Source: JAMZMI01 sp964353015
GTDB lineage: Bacteria > Bacteroidota > Bacteroidia > Cytophagales > Cyclobacteriaceae
Assembly (NCBI GenBank): GCA_964353015.1
Contig: CAYGUA010000001.1
Span: 186,001-250,000, forward strand
Direction of reading: 5' to 3'
DNA: 64,000 nucleotides
The notes beneath the pieces were generated by a model. It searched no databases. It was given only the letters and a program-made list of their open reading frames with translations, and was not told where the DNA came from. Positions 45,628-54,231 of the stretch are shown in pieces (the stretch's first letter is position 1; every line of letters starts with the position of its first letter). The position numbers were made by a program, and so were the translations under genes.

Positions 45628-46632
45628 TTATTTAGAAGAGATGTACTCTAAAAGTTCAACAACTTTTGTAGAATAACCCCACTCATTGTCGTACCAAGAA
45701 ACTACTTTCAAGAAAGTTGGTGTCATTTGGATACCTGCTTCCGCATCGAAAATTGAAGTTCTTGGGTCACCGATGAAGTCGTTAGAAACAACCGCATCCT
45801 CAGTGTAACCTAGAATTCCTTTCAATGGTCCTTCTGAAGCTTCTTTCATTGCTGCACAAACCTCAGCATATGTTGTTGCAGTTTTCAAGTTCACAGTAAG
45901 GTCAACAACAGAAACGTCCGGAGTTGGTACTCTGAATGCCATACCTGTCAATTTGCCGTTCAATTCAGGAATTACTTTACCAACAGCCTTAGCTGCACCT
46001 GTAGATGAAGGGATGATGTTTTGACCTGCGCCACGTCCACCTCTCCAGTCTTTTGCTGAAGGTCCATCAACAGTTTTTTGAGTAGCTGTTGTAGCATGAA
46101 CTGTAGTCATCAATCCGCTTTCGATTCCGAATTTATCATTCAAAACTTTAGCGATTGGTGCCAAACAGTTGGTAGTACATGATGCATTTGAAACAAATAC
46201 CATGTCAGATGTATATGACTCGTGGTTCACACCCATTACGAACATTGGTGTATCGTCTTTAGATGGCGCAGACATTACTACTTTCTTAGCTCCAGCAGTG
46301 ATGTGTCCTTGTGCACTTTCTTTAGTAAGGAAAAGACCTGTAGACTCAACGATATACTCAGCTCCTACCTCGCTCCATTTTAGATCAGCAGGATTTCTTT
46401 CGGCGGTTACTCTGATAGCATTGCCATTTACGATCAATTTGCCATCTTTTACTTCAACATCACCTTTGAACTTACCGTGAGTTGAATCATATTTTAACAT
46501 ATAAGCCATGTAATCAACATCGATAAGATCGTTGATTCCTACAACTTCAATATTCGGGCTCTCAACAGCAACTCTGAATACAAGTCTGCCGATTCTACCG
46601 AATCCATTAATCCCAATTTTTACTTTTGACAT
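45628..46632 (-). CDS. gapA: glyceraldehyde-3-phosphate dehydrogenase, type I
   Basis: 334 residues. NAD-binding KIGINGFGRIGRLVFR, the catalytic Cys152 in SCTTNC, the phosphate-binding STGAAKAVGKVIPELNGKLTGMAFRVP, and the C-terminal SWYDNEWGYS. Asp38 or Asp40 near INDLIDVDY suggests NAD rather than NADP preference. Glycolysis and gluconeogenesis, cytosolic. A strong consensus promoter lies upstream and a terminator downstream; expressed alone. Confidence 0.98.
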   Translation of the reverse strand: MSKVKIGINGFGRIGRLVFRVAVESPNIEVVGINDLIDVDYMAYMLKYDSTHGKFKGDVEVKDGKLIVNGNAIRVTAERNPADLKWSEVGAEYIVESTGLFLTKESAQGHITAGAKKVVMSAPSKDDTPMFVMGVNHESYTSDMVFVSNASCTTNCLAPIAKVLNDKFGIESGLMTTVHATTATQKTVDGPSAKDWRGGRGAGQNIIPSSTGAAKAVGKVIPELNGKLTGMAFRVPTPDVSVVDLTVNLKTATTYAEVCAAMKEASEGPLKGILGYTEDAVVSNDFIGDPRTSIFDAEAGIQMTPTFLKVVSWYDNEWGYSTKVVELLEYISSK

Positions 46633-46665
46633 GATGGTAATTTTTGTGAACTATTAAATTGAACG

Positions 46666-46696
46666 CAAATTTAAAAAGATGCGCATCATAAAACAA
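46666..46696 (-). promoter_or_regulatory. gapA promoter
   Basis: On the minus strand TTG (46696-46694), a 20-base spacer, TAAATTTG (46673-46666). The RNA start is expected about 25-30 bases before the start codon. Good match to the Bacteroidota consensus. Confidence 0.65.
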
Positions 46697-46913
46697 CACG
46701 AATGCAAAAAGGATAATTCATATTCTGGTCTGATGAAAGTTAGTTTTCGTGTAAATCCAGAGTGTATCAAAATTATGTTTGCTCTAATCCTATATTGACT
46801 GAAAAAATATCATTAATGAGCCTTCCTTTTTAAAATTCAGCATTGAATAAATCTTGGTGATTGGGTAAGAATTAATTGGTCAGAAAATTATTTTCAAAAA
46901 TATTCGTCTTGGG

Positions 46914-46944
46914 TTTGTATAGTTTATGATTACTTCTATTTTTG
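46914..46944 (+). promoter_or_regulatory. tRNA-Glu promoter, perfect Bacteroidota consensus
   Basis: TTTG (46914-46917), exactly 19 bases, TATTTTTG (46937-46944). Transcription should start near 46950, giving a tRNA 5' leader of about 45 bases. The rest of the 363-base gap between gapA and the tRNA shows only the divergent gapA promoter. Confidence 0.75.
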
Positions 46945-46995
46945 CACCACCAAAAACAAAACAGCTCTTCAAAAAGCCAATTGTTTGACTAAAAT

Positions 46996-47067
46996 GGTCC
47001 GTTCGTCTAGGGGTTAGGACGCCAGGTTTTCATCCTGGTAACAGGGGTTCGATTCCCCTACGGACTA
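46996..47067 (+). tRNA. tRNA-Glu (anticodon TTC)
   Basis: A 72-base cloverleaf: acceptor GGTCCGT pairs with ACGGACT (one G-U at the end), discriminator A; D arm GTCTAGGGGTTAGGAC; anticodon arm CCAGG-TTTTCAT-CCTGG with anticodon TTC; T arm CAGGGGTTCGATTCCCCT. No CCA is encoded. It marks the left border of the accessory region; tRNA 3' ends are common integration sites for genomic islands. Confidence 0.97.
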
Positions 47068-47072
47068 CTAGA

Positions 47073-47117
47073 AAGCCTTGTAACTAGCTGATAATCAGAA
47101 TGTTGCAAGGCTTTTTT
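47073..47117 (+). terminator. intrinsic terminator of tRNA-Glu
   Basis: AAGCCTTGTAAC (47073-47084) pairs with GTTGCAAGGCTT (47102-47113) with one G-U pair, followed by TTTTTT. It starts 5 bases after the tRNA. Confidence 0.85.
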
Positions 47118-47124
47118 ATTGCAC

Positions 47125-47145
47125 TACTGTCGTTATTACTGTCGT
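47125..47145 (+). repeat. 9-bp direct repeat abutting a start codon
   Basis: TACTGTCGT occurs at 47125-47133 and 47137-47145. The second copy ends one base before the ATG of the next gene. It may be a regulator or recombinase site at the left end of the island. Confidence 0.4.
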
Positions 47146-48006
47146 ATGTATTCTATCTCTCCTTTGATCGAATCAGCTTTCGTAAATGCCTTTGTACAAA
47201 TAGTATATGAAGCGAAAGGAAATGACTACAGATACCTTATAAATCATTTTTTGTTCCGTTACACCTTAGATGCAATTGATTCAGGAATTTATCATATTAA
47301 AATTCTTCAAGAAGATAATCGTAGCGAAGAACTTCTAACTTTTTTGAGGAATGAGAAAAATGACTTTCCATTACATAAACCTCAGTATAACAAGGAAAGG
47401 TTAATAGAAAGAATAGTAAGTGAAATCTTCTCAGATAAAAATCCTATGTTGGATAAGTACCAGCTAAGGAATCATAGGCAAGAATATCTGAATCATTTCC
47501 AGAATCCACAGACATTTGAGGGGAAAGTATTTCCTATTTGCCTTGAAGAGTACGGTACAATTTTTCAAAAATGGGTTGATATCGTTAATAATGGAAATTC
47601 TGCTCTCGCACCAAGTATTCGTTTCGAATCATCAGAACGTAAGCTCAGAATTAGTCAAACTGATGTTAATACTGCCAATCATTTAGAAGAGATTTTTAAG
47701 TCTAAAAAGTTACAAATTGGGAAAGATCTGCTCAGTCGAATAGATCATATTGGATTGTCTAATGCGGAAAATGAATGGACGGGTACAGGAGTTGAGGCCG
47801 CAGCTTTGGTTCACGCTCTCGTATTAAATAAAAACGAATTATTAATACCCATTTCAATTAAGGATGTTGCCTTGTCTGTAATGAAAACCTTTAATATACC
47901 CTTTAGCCAATATGAAACGGTAAGGGCACATACCAAAGATACCGAGGATCATTACTCAAGGTTTGGACTAGGCAATCCCCCCAATCCCCCCATGGGGGAA
48001 GAATAG
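47146..48006 (+). CDS. uncharacterised island protein, possibly RteC-like
   Basis: 286 residues; ATG at 47146 preferred over an upstream start that would cover the direct repeats. Mostly helical and soluble. The segment NEWTGTGVEAAALVHALVLNK followed by ISIKDVALSVMKTFNIPFSQYETVRAHTKDTEDHYSRF resembles in layout the C-terminal part of RteC-type proteins of Bacteroidota conjugative transposons (W-T-G-S/T then a short helix, then FNV-like and a basic-rich end). This is a resemblance by eye only. It is followed by an excisionase-like HTH gene, as in mobile elements. The C-terminal tail NPPNPPMGEE comes from a C-run element. Confidence 0.7.
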   Translation: MYSISPLIESAFVNAFVQIVYEAKGNDYRYLINHFLFRYTLDAIDSGIYHIKILQEDNRSEELLTFLRNEKNDFPLHKPQYNKERLIERIVSEIFSDKNPMLDKYQLRNHRQEYLNHFQNPQTFEGKVFPICLEEYGTIFQKWVDIVNNGNSALAPSIRFESSERKLRISQTDVNTANHLEEIFKSKKLQIGKDLLSRIDHIGLSNAENEWTGTGVEAAALVHALVLNKNELLIPISIKDVALSVMKTFNIPFSQYETVRAHTKDTEDHYSRFGLGNPPNPPMGEE

Positions 48007-48033
48007 GCTTAATAAAATACTAATAGTCGTTTT

Positions 48034-48053
48034 TTGCGTCATGCAGGACGCAA
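48034..48053 (+). promoter_or_regulatory. 7-bp inverted repeat enclosing a start codon
   Basis: TTGCGTC-ATGCAG-GACGCAA. The ATG of the HTH gene forms the loop of the hairpin. This could limit translation or be the protein's own operator. Confidence 0.45.
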
Positions 48054-48319
48054 TAGAGCAAATATTGGAAAATGTTATAAGAAGAATTCTGGTTGAGGAG
48101 CTTTCAAAAATTGGAAAAACCGAATCCCCAGACGAAATCTTCAACCAAATGCAAGCCTGCAAATTTTTAGGTGTTTCTAAACCTACCCTCAATAAGTATA
48201 TAAGGACAGGACAAATACCTGTTTATAAGCTAGGCGAACGAAATTTATTCAAGCGTTCACAGCTCCTCTCCTGTTTGGATCAATTCAAATTATCGATATA
48301 TGAAAAACCGAAACATTAA
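48041..48319 (+). CDS. excisionase-like helix-turn-helix protein
   Basis: 92 residues. An acidic helical N-terminus (1-30) and a MerR/Xis-type winged helix at about 36-85: MQACKFLGVSKPTLNKYIRTGQIPVYKLGERNLFKRSQL. Such proteins act as excisionases or small regulators in Bacteroidota mobile elements. Start codon inside a hairpin. It overlaps the next small gene by 20 bases. Confidence 0.88.
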   Translation: MQDAIEQILENVIRRILVEELSKIGKTESPDEIFNQMQACKFLGVSKPTLNKYIRTGQIPVYKLGERNLFKRSQLLSCLDQFKLSIYEKPKH

Positions 48320-48467
48320 AAAAGAGCACTCAATACGAGCATCTGTGAAAACCAGAGAGATGCGAGAGATTAGAAGATTGCTGGCCAATTCCACTCTTAG
48401 TGAGGAAACAAAAAATCAACTTGAGAAGAGATTGCAAAAACTTTTGAACACTCCAGATCCCAAATGA
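48300..48467 (+). CDS. small basic protein
   Basis: 55 residues from ATG 48300, overlapping the 3' end of the HTH gene in another frame. Very rich in Arg and Lys (KTREMREIRRLL, KNQLEKRLQKLL) with two predicted amphipathic helices. No domain is recognised. Tight overlap with the HTH gene supports a real coupled gene; DNA- or RNA-binding is possible. Confidence 0.45.
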   Translation: MKNRNIKKEHSIRASVKTREMREIRRLLANSTLSEETKNQLEKRLQKLLNTPDPK

Positions 48468-48861
48468 TATCAGCAATCAATATAAATCAACTTAGAACCA
48501 TGACCTAATATTCACCTCAGGCTAAGCTTGTTTTGGCGGGAAGCGCACAAGTAAAAGAAACTGCAAAAGGGATGGTGTGAATTATCCCCTGGTGTGGGAG
48601 TAGCAGACGCAAGTAGCTGCAAACCCACATGATCAAAAAAACCTTCGACGGGGGTCGAAGTAAAATAAACGTTAGAAACCTCAGCGACCGTGCATACGGA
48701 TGTTCAAGGCCTCTCCTACTTTCATTATATCAAGGGGGTTAGGGGGGCCATTATTTCCTAGCTCTCAAACTCCGGATATTCACTTTTACTATGTAAATAA
48801 AATCTACTTGGTAATTCAAAAGAGTCATTTGAAAGTTTTTCATTCTTATCTTTAAAATCTA
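48468..48861. other. hairpin-rich non-coding region before the defence operon
   Basis: 394 bases with no supported gene. Perfect or good hairpins: TGTGGG with CCCACA (about 48592-48633), enclosing GCAG with CTGC; CTTCGAC-GGGG-GTCGAAG (48643-48660); CCGT-GCAT-ACGG (48690-48701). A G-run element, GGGGGTTAGGGGGG, lies at 48734-48747. The last 80 bases are AT-rich, with TATCTTTA (48847-48854) as the only promoter-like box. Could be a structured RNA, a transfer origin or a recombination site. Confidence 0.45.
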
Positions 48862-50346
48862 ATGACCAAAACCAAACTTACCCTCTCCCAACTTGAACAA
48901 TATCTGTCTAAAGCAGCATGGATTTTAAAAGGTCCCGTTGACGCTTCAGATTTTAAGGTGTATATCTTCCCGCTTTTGTTTTTCAAAAGGATTTCTGATG
49001 TCTATGATGAAGAATATCGCCTGGCATTAGAAGAATCTGATGGTGACAAGGAATATGCCTCACTGCCAGAGTTTCACCGGTTTGAAATTCCCGCGGATTG
49101 TCATTGGACGGATGTGAGAGAAACCACCTCCAATGTGGGTTTGGCCATCGAAAAGGCACTCAGAGGAATAGAGCAAGCCAATCAGGAGTTTCTTTATGGC
49201 ATCTTTGGTGATGCCCAATGGAGCAACAAGAATAAGCTCTCGGATAGATTGTTGATCGATCTCATCGAGCATTTCTCACAGTATGATCTGTCCAACAGCA
49301 ATGTAGATTCGGATTTGCTTGGAAACGCCTACGAATACCTGATCAAGCACTTTGCGGATCTCACCAATAAAAAAGCAGGTGAGTTTTATACGCCAAGATC
49401 AGTTGTGCATCTACTTGGTCTTATCCTTGATCCCCATGAAGGCGAAACCATCTACGATCCGGCATGCGGAACCGGTGGTATGCTACTGGAATGTGTGGAT
49501 CACCTAAAGGAGCAAAATGAAGATTATCGTACTTTGAAACTATACGGACAGGAAAAGAACCTGACTTCCAGCTCCATTGCCCGAATGAACATGTTTCTTC
49601 ATGGAATTGAGGATTTCCAGATTCACAGAGGTGACACTTTGCGTAATCCAGCCTTTTTTGAAGCAGATGGATTGAAGACCTTTGATTGCGTGATCGCCAA
49701 TCCACCATTTTCGCTAAAGGAATGGGGAGCCGAAAACTGGGCCAATGATCCGTACGGAAGAAATATTGCTGGTGTGCCTCCTGCCGGAAATGGTGACATG
49801 GCTTGGGTACAGCACATGATTAAGTCCATGAATAGCGCCGGGCGAATGACCGTGGTGTTACCTCATGGCGCCTTATTTAGGAAAGGCGCAGAGGGGCGCA
49901 TTCGAGAAGCGCTGATTAAACAAGACATACTGGAAGCAGTCATTGGTCTGGGGCCAAACATTTTTTACGGAACACAGCTAGCTGCTTGCGTGATGGTATT
50001 TAAAAAACGTAAAGAAGCAACTAAGAAAGATAAGGTGCTATTTATTGATGCTTCCGAACAAGTGCGTGTGGGTAGAGCGCAAAATTTCCTCGAACCACAA
50101 CATGTCAATCAGATATTCGATTGGTTCAAGTCATATGCTGATGTGGAGAACTATGTGAAAGTGGCCGATCTCAAAGATCTTGAGGAGAACGACTTCAATC
50201 TCAATATTCCATTGTATGTAGAGAAGGTTATTGAAGACAATTTGCCAAGTGTGGAAGAAGCACTTGCGGATTTGAAGGAGGCTTGGGAAGAGAGCCAGAA
50301 AGCCGAAGAGAAATTTAAAACCGTATTATCGAAATTTATTCAATGA
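48862..50346 (+). CDS. hsdM: type I restriction-modification methyltransferase subunit, first copy
   Basis: 494 residues. HsdM N-terminal helical domain (about 8-150), SAM-binding motif I DPACGTGG (199-206), catalytic motif IV NPPF (280-283), and a C-terminal helical/coiled region (about 430-494). N6-adenine methylation of the HsdS-defined sequence. It is the first gene of the operon and overlaps the DUF4145 gene by 4 bases. A second, clearly paralogous HsdM is encoded two genes downstream; both keep their catalytic motifs. Codon composition appears more GC-rich than the core genes, consistent with transfer. Confidence 0.96.
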   Translation: MTKTKLTLSQLEQYLSKAAWILKGPVDASDFKVYIFPLLFFKRISDVYDEEYRLALEESDGDKEYASLPEFHRFEIPADCHWTDVRETTSNVGLAIEKALRGIEQANQEFLYGIFGDAQWSNKNKLSDRLLIDLIEHFSQYDLSNSNVDSDLLGNAYEYLIKHFADLTNKKAGEFYTPRSVVHLLGLILDPHEGETIYDPACGTGGMLLECVDHLKEQNEDYRTLKLYGQEKNLTSSSIARMNMFLHGIEDFQIHRGDTLRNPAFFEADGLKTFDCVIANPPFSLKEWGAENWANDPYGRNIAGVPPAGNGDMAWVQHMIKSMNSAGRMTVVLPHGALFRKGAEGRIREALIKQDILEAVIGLGPNIFYGTQLAACVMVFKKRKEATKKDKVLFIDASEQVRVGRAQNFLEPQHVNQIFDWFKSYADVENYVKVADLKDLEENDFNLNIPLYVEKVIEDNLPSVEEALADLKEAWEESQKAEEKFKTVLSKFIQ

Positions 50347-51041
50347 TCACTTTTGATAAAAATAGTTGGTACAACGAATTTGTTTCGAACAAGTCCACAG
50401 CACCTTGGCGATGTAGTAGATGTAGAACTGGAAGTCTACATCTTGTTGAAAAAACGTTGAAGAGGACTAAACGATTGGAAAATACTGCTTTATTGATGTG
50501 TTCAAATGAGGAATGTAATAGTTACCATTATGTAATTGGAATCCAAAAGCATTTTGCCCAAGGAAATGAGGTTGGTGAAACCTATTATCAGGTGCAAGAG
50601 TATAGAATATATCCCAAGCATTTTCAACCGGAATTACACCTTTTTGAATTACCTATAGCCCTTCCTGAAGAGGTTAAGAAAAAACTGATCATGTCTTTTA
50701 ACCATTTTTGGTATGACTATGATGCTTGTGTAAACAAGTTGCGGCAAAGCTTAGAAATACTGGTAGATGAAAAAGGAGGAAAAGGAAATCAACTTCACCA
50801 TAAAATAGAATCTCTTAAGCCAACTCTCGGAGTTGATTTAAGTGAAACATTGATGGCAATCAAGTGGATCGGTAATGACGGAAGTCATTCAGGTGGTGAT
50901 TTTACAAGAGATCAAATATTGGTTACATATTCCCTGGTGGTCGACGTACTCAATAAGCTGTATCCAGACCTAAAAGAATATTTGAAGAAAAGGGATTTTA
51001 TTAAAAAAGCAAACGAGAACAAAGGCATCAAGAACTCATGA
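50343..51041 (+). CDS. DUF4145 protein with zinc-ribbon-like N-terminus
   Basis: 232 residues. N-terminal CSRC (about 24-27) and CSNEEC (about 53-58) form a likely zinc site. The C-terminal helical DUF4145 region spans about 115-215, with DYDACVNKLRQSLEILVDEKG and the conserved IKWIGNDGSHSGGD. DUF4145 has been placed near HEPN-type helical domains and often accompanies restriction systems. It overlaps hsdM at both ends by 4 bases, so its stoichiometric production with the two methyltransferase subunits is built in. Role unknown. Confidence 0.85.
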   Translation: MITFDKNSWYNEFVSNKSTAPWRCSRCRTGSLHLVEKTLKRTKRLENTALLMCSNEECNSYHYVIGIQKHFAQGNEVGETYYQVQEYRIYPKHFQPELHLFELPIALPEEVKKKLIMSFNHFWYDYDACVNKLRQSLEILVDEKGGKGNQLHHKIESLKPTLGVDLSETLMAIKWIGNDGSHSGGDFTRDQILVTYSLVVDVLNKLYPDLKEYLKKRDFIKKANENKGIKNS

Positions 51042-52504
51042 CCCAACAACAACTAGAAAAATACCTTTGGGGAGCGGCTACCCAGTTACGGGGCACCATC
51101 GATGCGGGCGATTACAAGCAGTACATTTTTCCGCTGTTGTTCTTCAAGCGTATCTGTGATGTGTATGATGAGGAATTTGAAAATGCCCTGGCAGAAAGCG
51201 ATGGAGACATGGAATATGCTGCCTTTGCTGAGCACCACCATTTCCTGGTGCCGGAGGGTGCGCACTGGAAAGATGTAAGAGAAACCACCACGAATGTGGG
51301 TATGGTCTTGCAGGTAGCCATGCGAGCCATAGAGAAAGCCAATCCGGAAACCTTATTTGGGATCTTTGGGGATGCCAGCTGGACCAATAAAGACCGACTG
51401 AGTGATGAAACACTTACCAACCTCATAGAACATTATTCTCAACACAAACTAAGCCTGAGCAACATCCCTGACGATAAACTGGGCAATGCCTACGAATACC
51501 TAATCAAGGAATTTGCAGATGATAGTGGACATACCGCAGCGGAGTTTTATACCAACCGTACCGTGGTAAAACTCATGACCATGATCATGGACCCACAACC
51601 TGGAGAGAGCGTGTATGATCCTACTTGCGGCTCTGGTGGTTTGTTGCTCAACTGCGCCCTGCATCTCAAAGACGAAGGCAAGGAATACCGCACCCTCAAA
51701 CTCTACGGACAGGAGATTAATCTGCTTACCTCGGCCATTGCCCGCATGAACATGTTTATGCACGGCATAGAGGAGTTTAGCATTGTGCGGGGCGATACCC
51801 TGGCAAACCCGGCCTTTCTGCACAACGATGCACTGAAGACTTTTAACGTGATCCTGGCCAATCCGCCCTACAGCATCAAAGCATGGGACCAAAAAAGCTT
51901 TGCCAACGACCCTTATGGCCGCAACCTATGGGGTGTACCGCCACAAGGCTGTGCCGACTATGCTTTTCAACAGCACATACAAAAGAGTTTGGATGCCAAG
52001 AATGGACGGTCTATTTCCTTATGGCCGCATGGGGTATTGTTTAGGGATAGCGAAGCGGAGATGCGGAGAAAAATGATTGAGCAGGATTTAGTGGAATGTG
52101 TGATTGGCTTGGGACCAAACTTGTTTTACAACTCCCCGATGGAAGCTTGTTTGTTGATTACCAAAACGAACAAAGAGCCAAATAAGAAAGGAAAGATTCT
52201 GTTCATCAATGCCGTGAATGACATGAAGCAGGAAAAGACGATGGGCTTTCTGGAAGACAAACACATCGACAAAATCTTTGGAGCCTATCAAAAGTTTGAA
52301 AGCCAGGAAAATTTTGCAGCGCTTAAAACTATTGATGAAGTAATTGCTAATAAAGGGAATATGGCAATCAGTCTCTACGTGCAACCTGAAAAGAATGGTG
52401 ATAATCCAATTCTACCTTTTGAAGATGCCTTTGAAAATTGGGAAGATTCAGGAAGAAACTTAAAGTCATCCATGAGTGAATTATTTAAAATACTGGAAAA
52501 CTAA
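51038..52504 (+). CDS. hsdM: type I restriction-modification methyltransferase subunit, second copy
   Basis: 488 residues, same architecture as the first HsdM and obviously homologous along the whole length (for example YIFPLLFFKRI.DVYDEE, DVRETT.NVG, LYGQE.NL). Motif I is DPTCGSGG (194-201), motif IV NPPY (275-278); both look functional. The third base composition is noticeably GC-richer than hsdM copy one. It overlaps hsdS by one base (TAATG). Either copy could pair with the single HsdS, or both could form a mixed complex. Confidence 0.95.
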   Translation: MTQQQLEKYLWGAATQLRGTIDAGDYKQYIFPLLFFKRICDVYDEEFENALAESDGDMEYAAFAEHHHFLVPEGAHWKDVRETTTNVGMVLQVAMRAIEKANPETLFGIFGDASWTNKDRLSDETLTNLIEHYSQHKLSLSNIPDDKLGNAYEYLIKEFADDSGHTAAEFYTNRTVVKLMTMIMDPQPGESVYDPTCGSGGLLLNCALHLKDEGKEYRTLKLYGQEINLLTSAIARMNMFMHGIEEFSIVRGDTLANPAFLHNDALKTFNVILANPPYSIKAWDQKSFANDPYGRNLWGVPPQGCADYAFQQHIQKSLDAKNGRSISLWPHGVLFRDSEAEMRRKMIEQDLVECVIGLGPNLFYNSPMEACLLITKTNKEPNKKGKILFINAVNDMKQEKTMGFLEDKHIDKIFGAYQKFESQENFAALKTIDEVIANKGNMAISLYVQPEKNGDNPILPFEDAFENWEDSGRNLKSSMSELFKILEN

Positions 52505-53700
52505 TGGAGGCAGCTGTGAAAGAAAAATTGAAAATAGATAAGACCAACTGGACACCAGTCAAGTTTGGCGATGTGGTATTTGAACCAAAAGAGAATGCGA
52601 AAGACATCTACAATGAAGGCATAGAGCATGTAGTAGGGCTAGAGCATATCGATACTGAAAACATCCATTTGACCCGATCTGGAAACCTCGAGGAGACTAC
52701 AACTTTTAGTAAGAAATTCTCCAAAGGAGATGTGTTGTTTGGCAGAAGAAGGGCTTATCTAAAGAAAGCCGCTCAAGCGTCTTTTAGTGGGATATGTTCC
52801 GGAGATATTACCGTTTTCAGAGCAAAGGCTAATCTGATGCTAGAGCTATTGCCGTTTATAGTTTGTAATGATAAGTTCTTCGATTATGCAGTAAAGCATT
52901 CCGCAGGCGGGCTTTCTCCCCGGGTGAAATTCAAAGACCTGGCCAATTACGAATTCCTCCTGCCCCCCAAAGACCAGCAAGCCCAGTTGGACGAACTCCT
53001 CTGGGCCATGGATGAGGTGATTGAGAGGGAGAGGGAGGTTTTGGAGAGACTTTATAAAACCAATCATGTACTTCGTAAATCAAGTGTCGATTTTGGAGAT
53101 GATTCCCACAAATCGGCAATGCCAAAAGGGTGGAAAATGATGAAAATTAAGGATTTTTCAAAGGTTCAAGCTGGTTCAACTCCACTTAGATCAAATAATG
53201 AATTCTTTAATGAAGGTATTCATCCATGGGTTAAGACTCTCGATTTGAATAATGATAGAATTCTAAGCACCGAAGAAAAGATAACGGATATTGCTTTAGC
53301 TAAAACTAGTTGCAAGCTAAGAGATGCTGGAACAATCCTAGTGGCGATGTACGGTGGGTTTAATCAGATTGGAAGAACAGGATTGCTGGAAATTCAAGCA
53401 GCTACAAATCAGGCAATTTCAGCGGTAATGATGGATCAAAAAATCGTATTACCTGAATACCTACTATTAGTATTAAATACAAAAATTGATTACTGGAAAA
53501 AAGTGGCAATAAGCTCTAGGAAAGATCCAAATATTACTAAAGTAGATGTAGAGAATTTCCCCGTTCCAGTTCCTCCGATTTCGGTTCAAAAGTTAATCTT
53601 ATTAAATACTAATTCAATTTTGAGAACGATTGAAGACACTGAAGCCAAAATTTCCAGTTCCCAATCCCTTCAAAAGAGTTTAATCAATCAGATTTTTTAG
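52504..53700 (+). CDS. hsdS: type I restriction-modification specificity subunit
   Basis: 398 residues with two target-recognition domains: the first about 12-165 (ending FKDLANYEFLLPPKDQQAQLDELLWAMDEVIERE, the conserved helix) and the second about 205-375 (GWKMMKIKDFSKVQAGSTPLRSN to ENFPVPVPPISVQKLILLNTNSI). Each TRD defines half of a bipartite DNA target. The length is typical and no frameshift was seen. The target cannot be read from sequence. Confidence 0.95.
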   Translation: MEAAVKEKLKIDKTNWTPVKFGDVVFEPKENAKDIYNEGIEHVVGLEHIDTENIHLTRSGNLEETTTFSKKFSKGDVLFGRRRAYLKKAAQASFSGICSGDITVFRAKANLMLELLPFIVCNDKFFDYAVKHSAGGLSPRVKFKDLANYEFLLPPKDQQAQLDELLWAMDEVIEREREVLERLYKTNHVLRKSSVDFGDDSHKSAMPKGWKMMKIKDFSKVQAGSTPLRSNNEFFNEGIHPWVKTLDLNNDRILSTEEKITDIALAKTSCKLRDAGTILVAMYGGFNQIGRTGLLEIQAATNQAISAVMMDQKIVLPEYLLLVLNTKIDYWKKVAISSRKDPNITKVDVENFPVPVPPISVQKLILLNTNSILRTIEDTEAKISSSQSLQKSLINQIF

Positions 53701-53704
53701 GGGG

Positions 53705-54226
53705 ATGACATATGAAGGACCATATCGCTACCAGTTAATTATCACCGGTCCTGAAAAAGCACGGAGGATACAAGGGAAATTAGATGATCGAGGCTCAGGT
53801 GTTCCGTTCACTAAACCAGTCACTAACAGCAAACAACCGAAAATTTATATTATCCAAAATGGAAAGGACATAGTTTATGTCGGTTATGCCAGCCAATCAA
53901 TTGGGTCGAGAATTAGCGGAGGGTTAAAAGCGAACGGCAAAAACGGCTATCATGGATATGGTTGGAAGAAGCTTGATATGGTTACCCTGACCGTGTTTGT
54001 GTTTGAGCCTTTTGTGGGTGTAAAGAATGCTGACATTAAGCATCGGTTGTTTGTAGAGGCTATCGAAGCTGAGCTGGTTTATCTTGTCCGTGGCAATACC
54101 AGTAAGTGGCCTGAGCATCAAAGTGAAATTCATTTTAATAATAGGCGGCTAGATGAGGTGAAAGCGCTGGCAAAGGAGATTTATGAAAAATTGAATATAA
54201 ATGTGAAACCATTTCAAGACCTTTAA
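53705..54226 (+). CDS. small GIY-YIG nuclease-like protein
   Basis: 173 residues. Core motif KIYIIQNGKDIVYVGYASQSIGSR: the 'GIY' strand is YII (48-50), the 'YIG' strand YVG (58-60), with Arg69. The possible catalytic Glu is in FVEAIEAELVYLVRG (Glu118-Glu123), and the segment ends WPEHQSEIHFNN. The gene starts 4 bases after hsdS with a G-rich stretch just before the ATG. The N-terminal 45 residues are unassigned. The YxGxASQS motif is shared with the second GIY-YIG protein encoded three genes downstream. Possible DNA endonuclease acting with the restriction complex or with DarTG. Confidence 0.8.
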   Translation: MTYEGPYRYQLIITGPEKARRIQGKLDDRGSGVPFTKPVTNSKQPKIYIIQNGKDIVYVGYASQSIGSRISGGLKANGKNGYHGYGWKKLDMVTLTVFVFEPFVGVKNADIKHRLFVEAIEAELVYLVRGNTSKWPEHQSEIHFNNRRLDEVKALAKEIYEKLNINVKPFQDL

Positions 54227-54231
54227 AGTAA

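Noticed and set aside
48468..48861. Group II intron or retron RNA
   Set aside because: Hairpins are present, but no reverse transcriptase gene is nearby and no intron domain V or msr/msd layout could be recognised.
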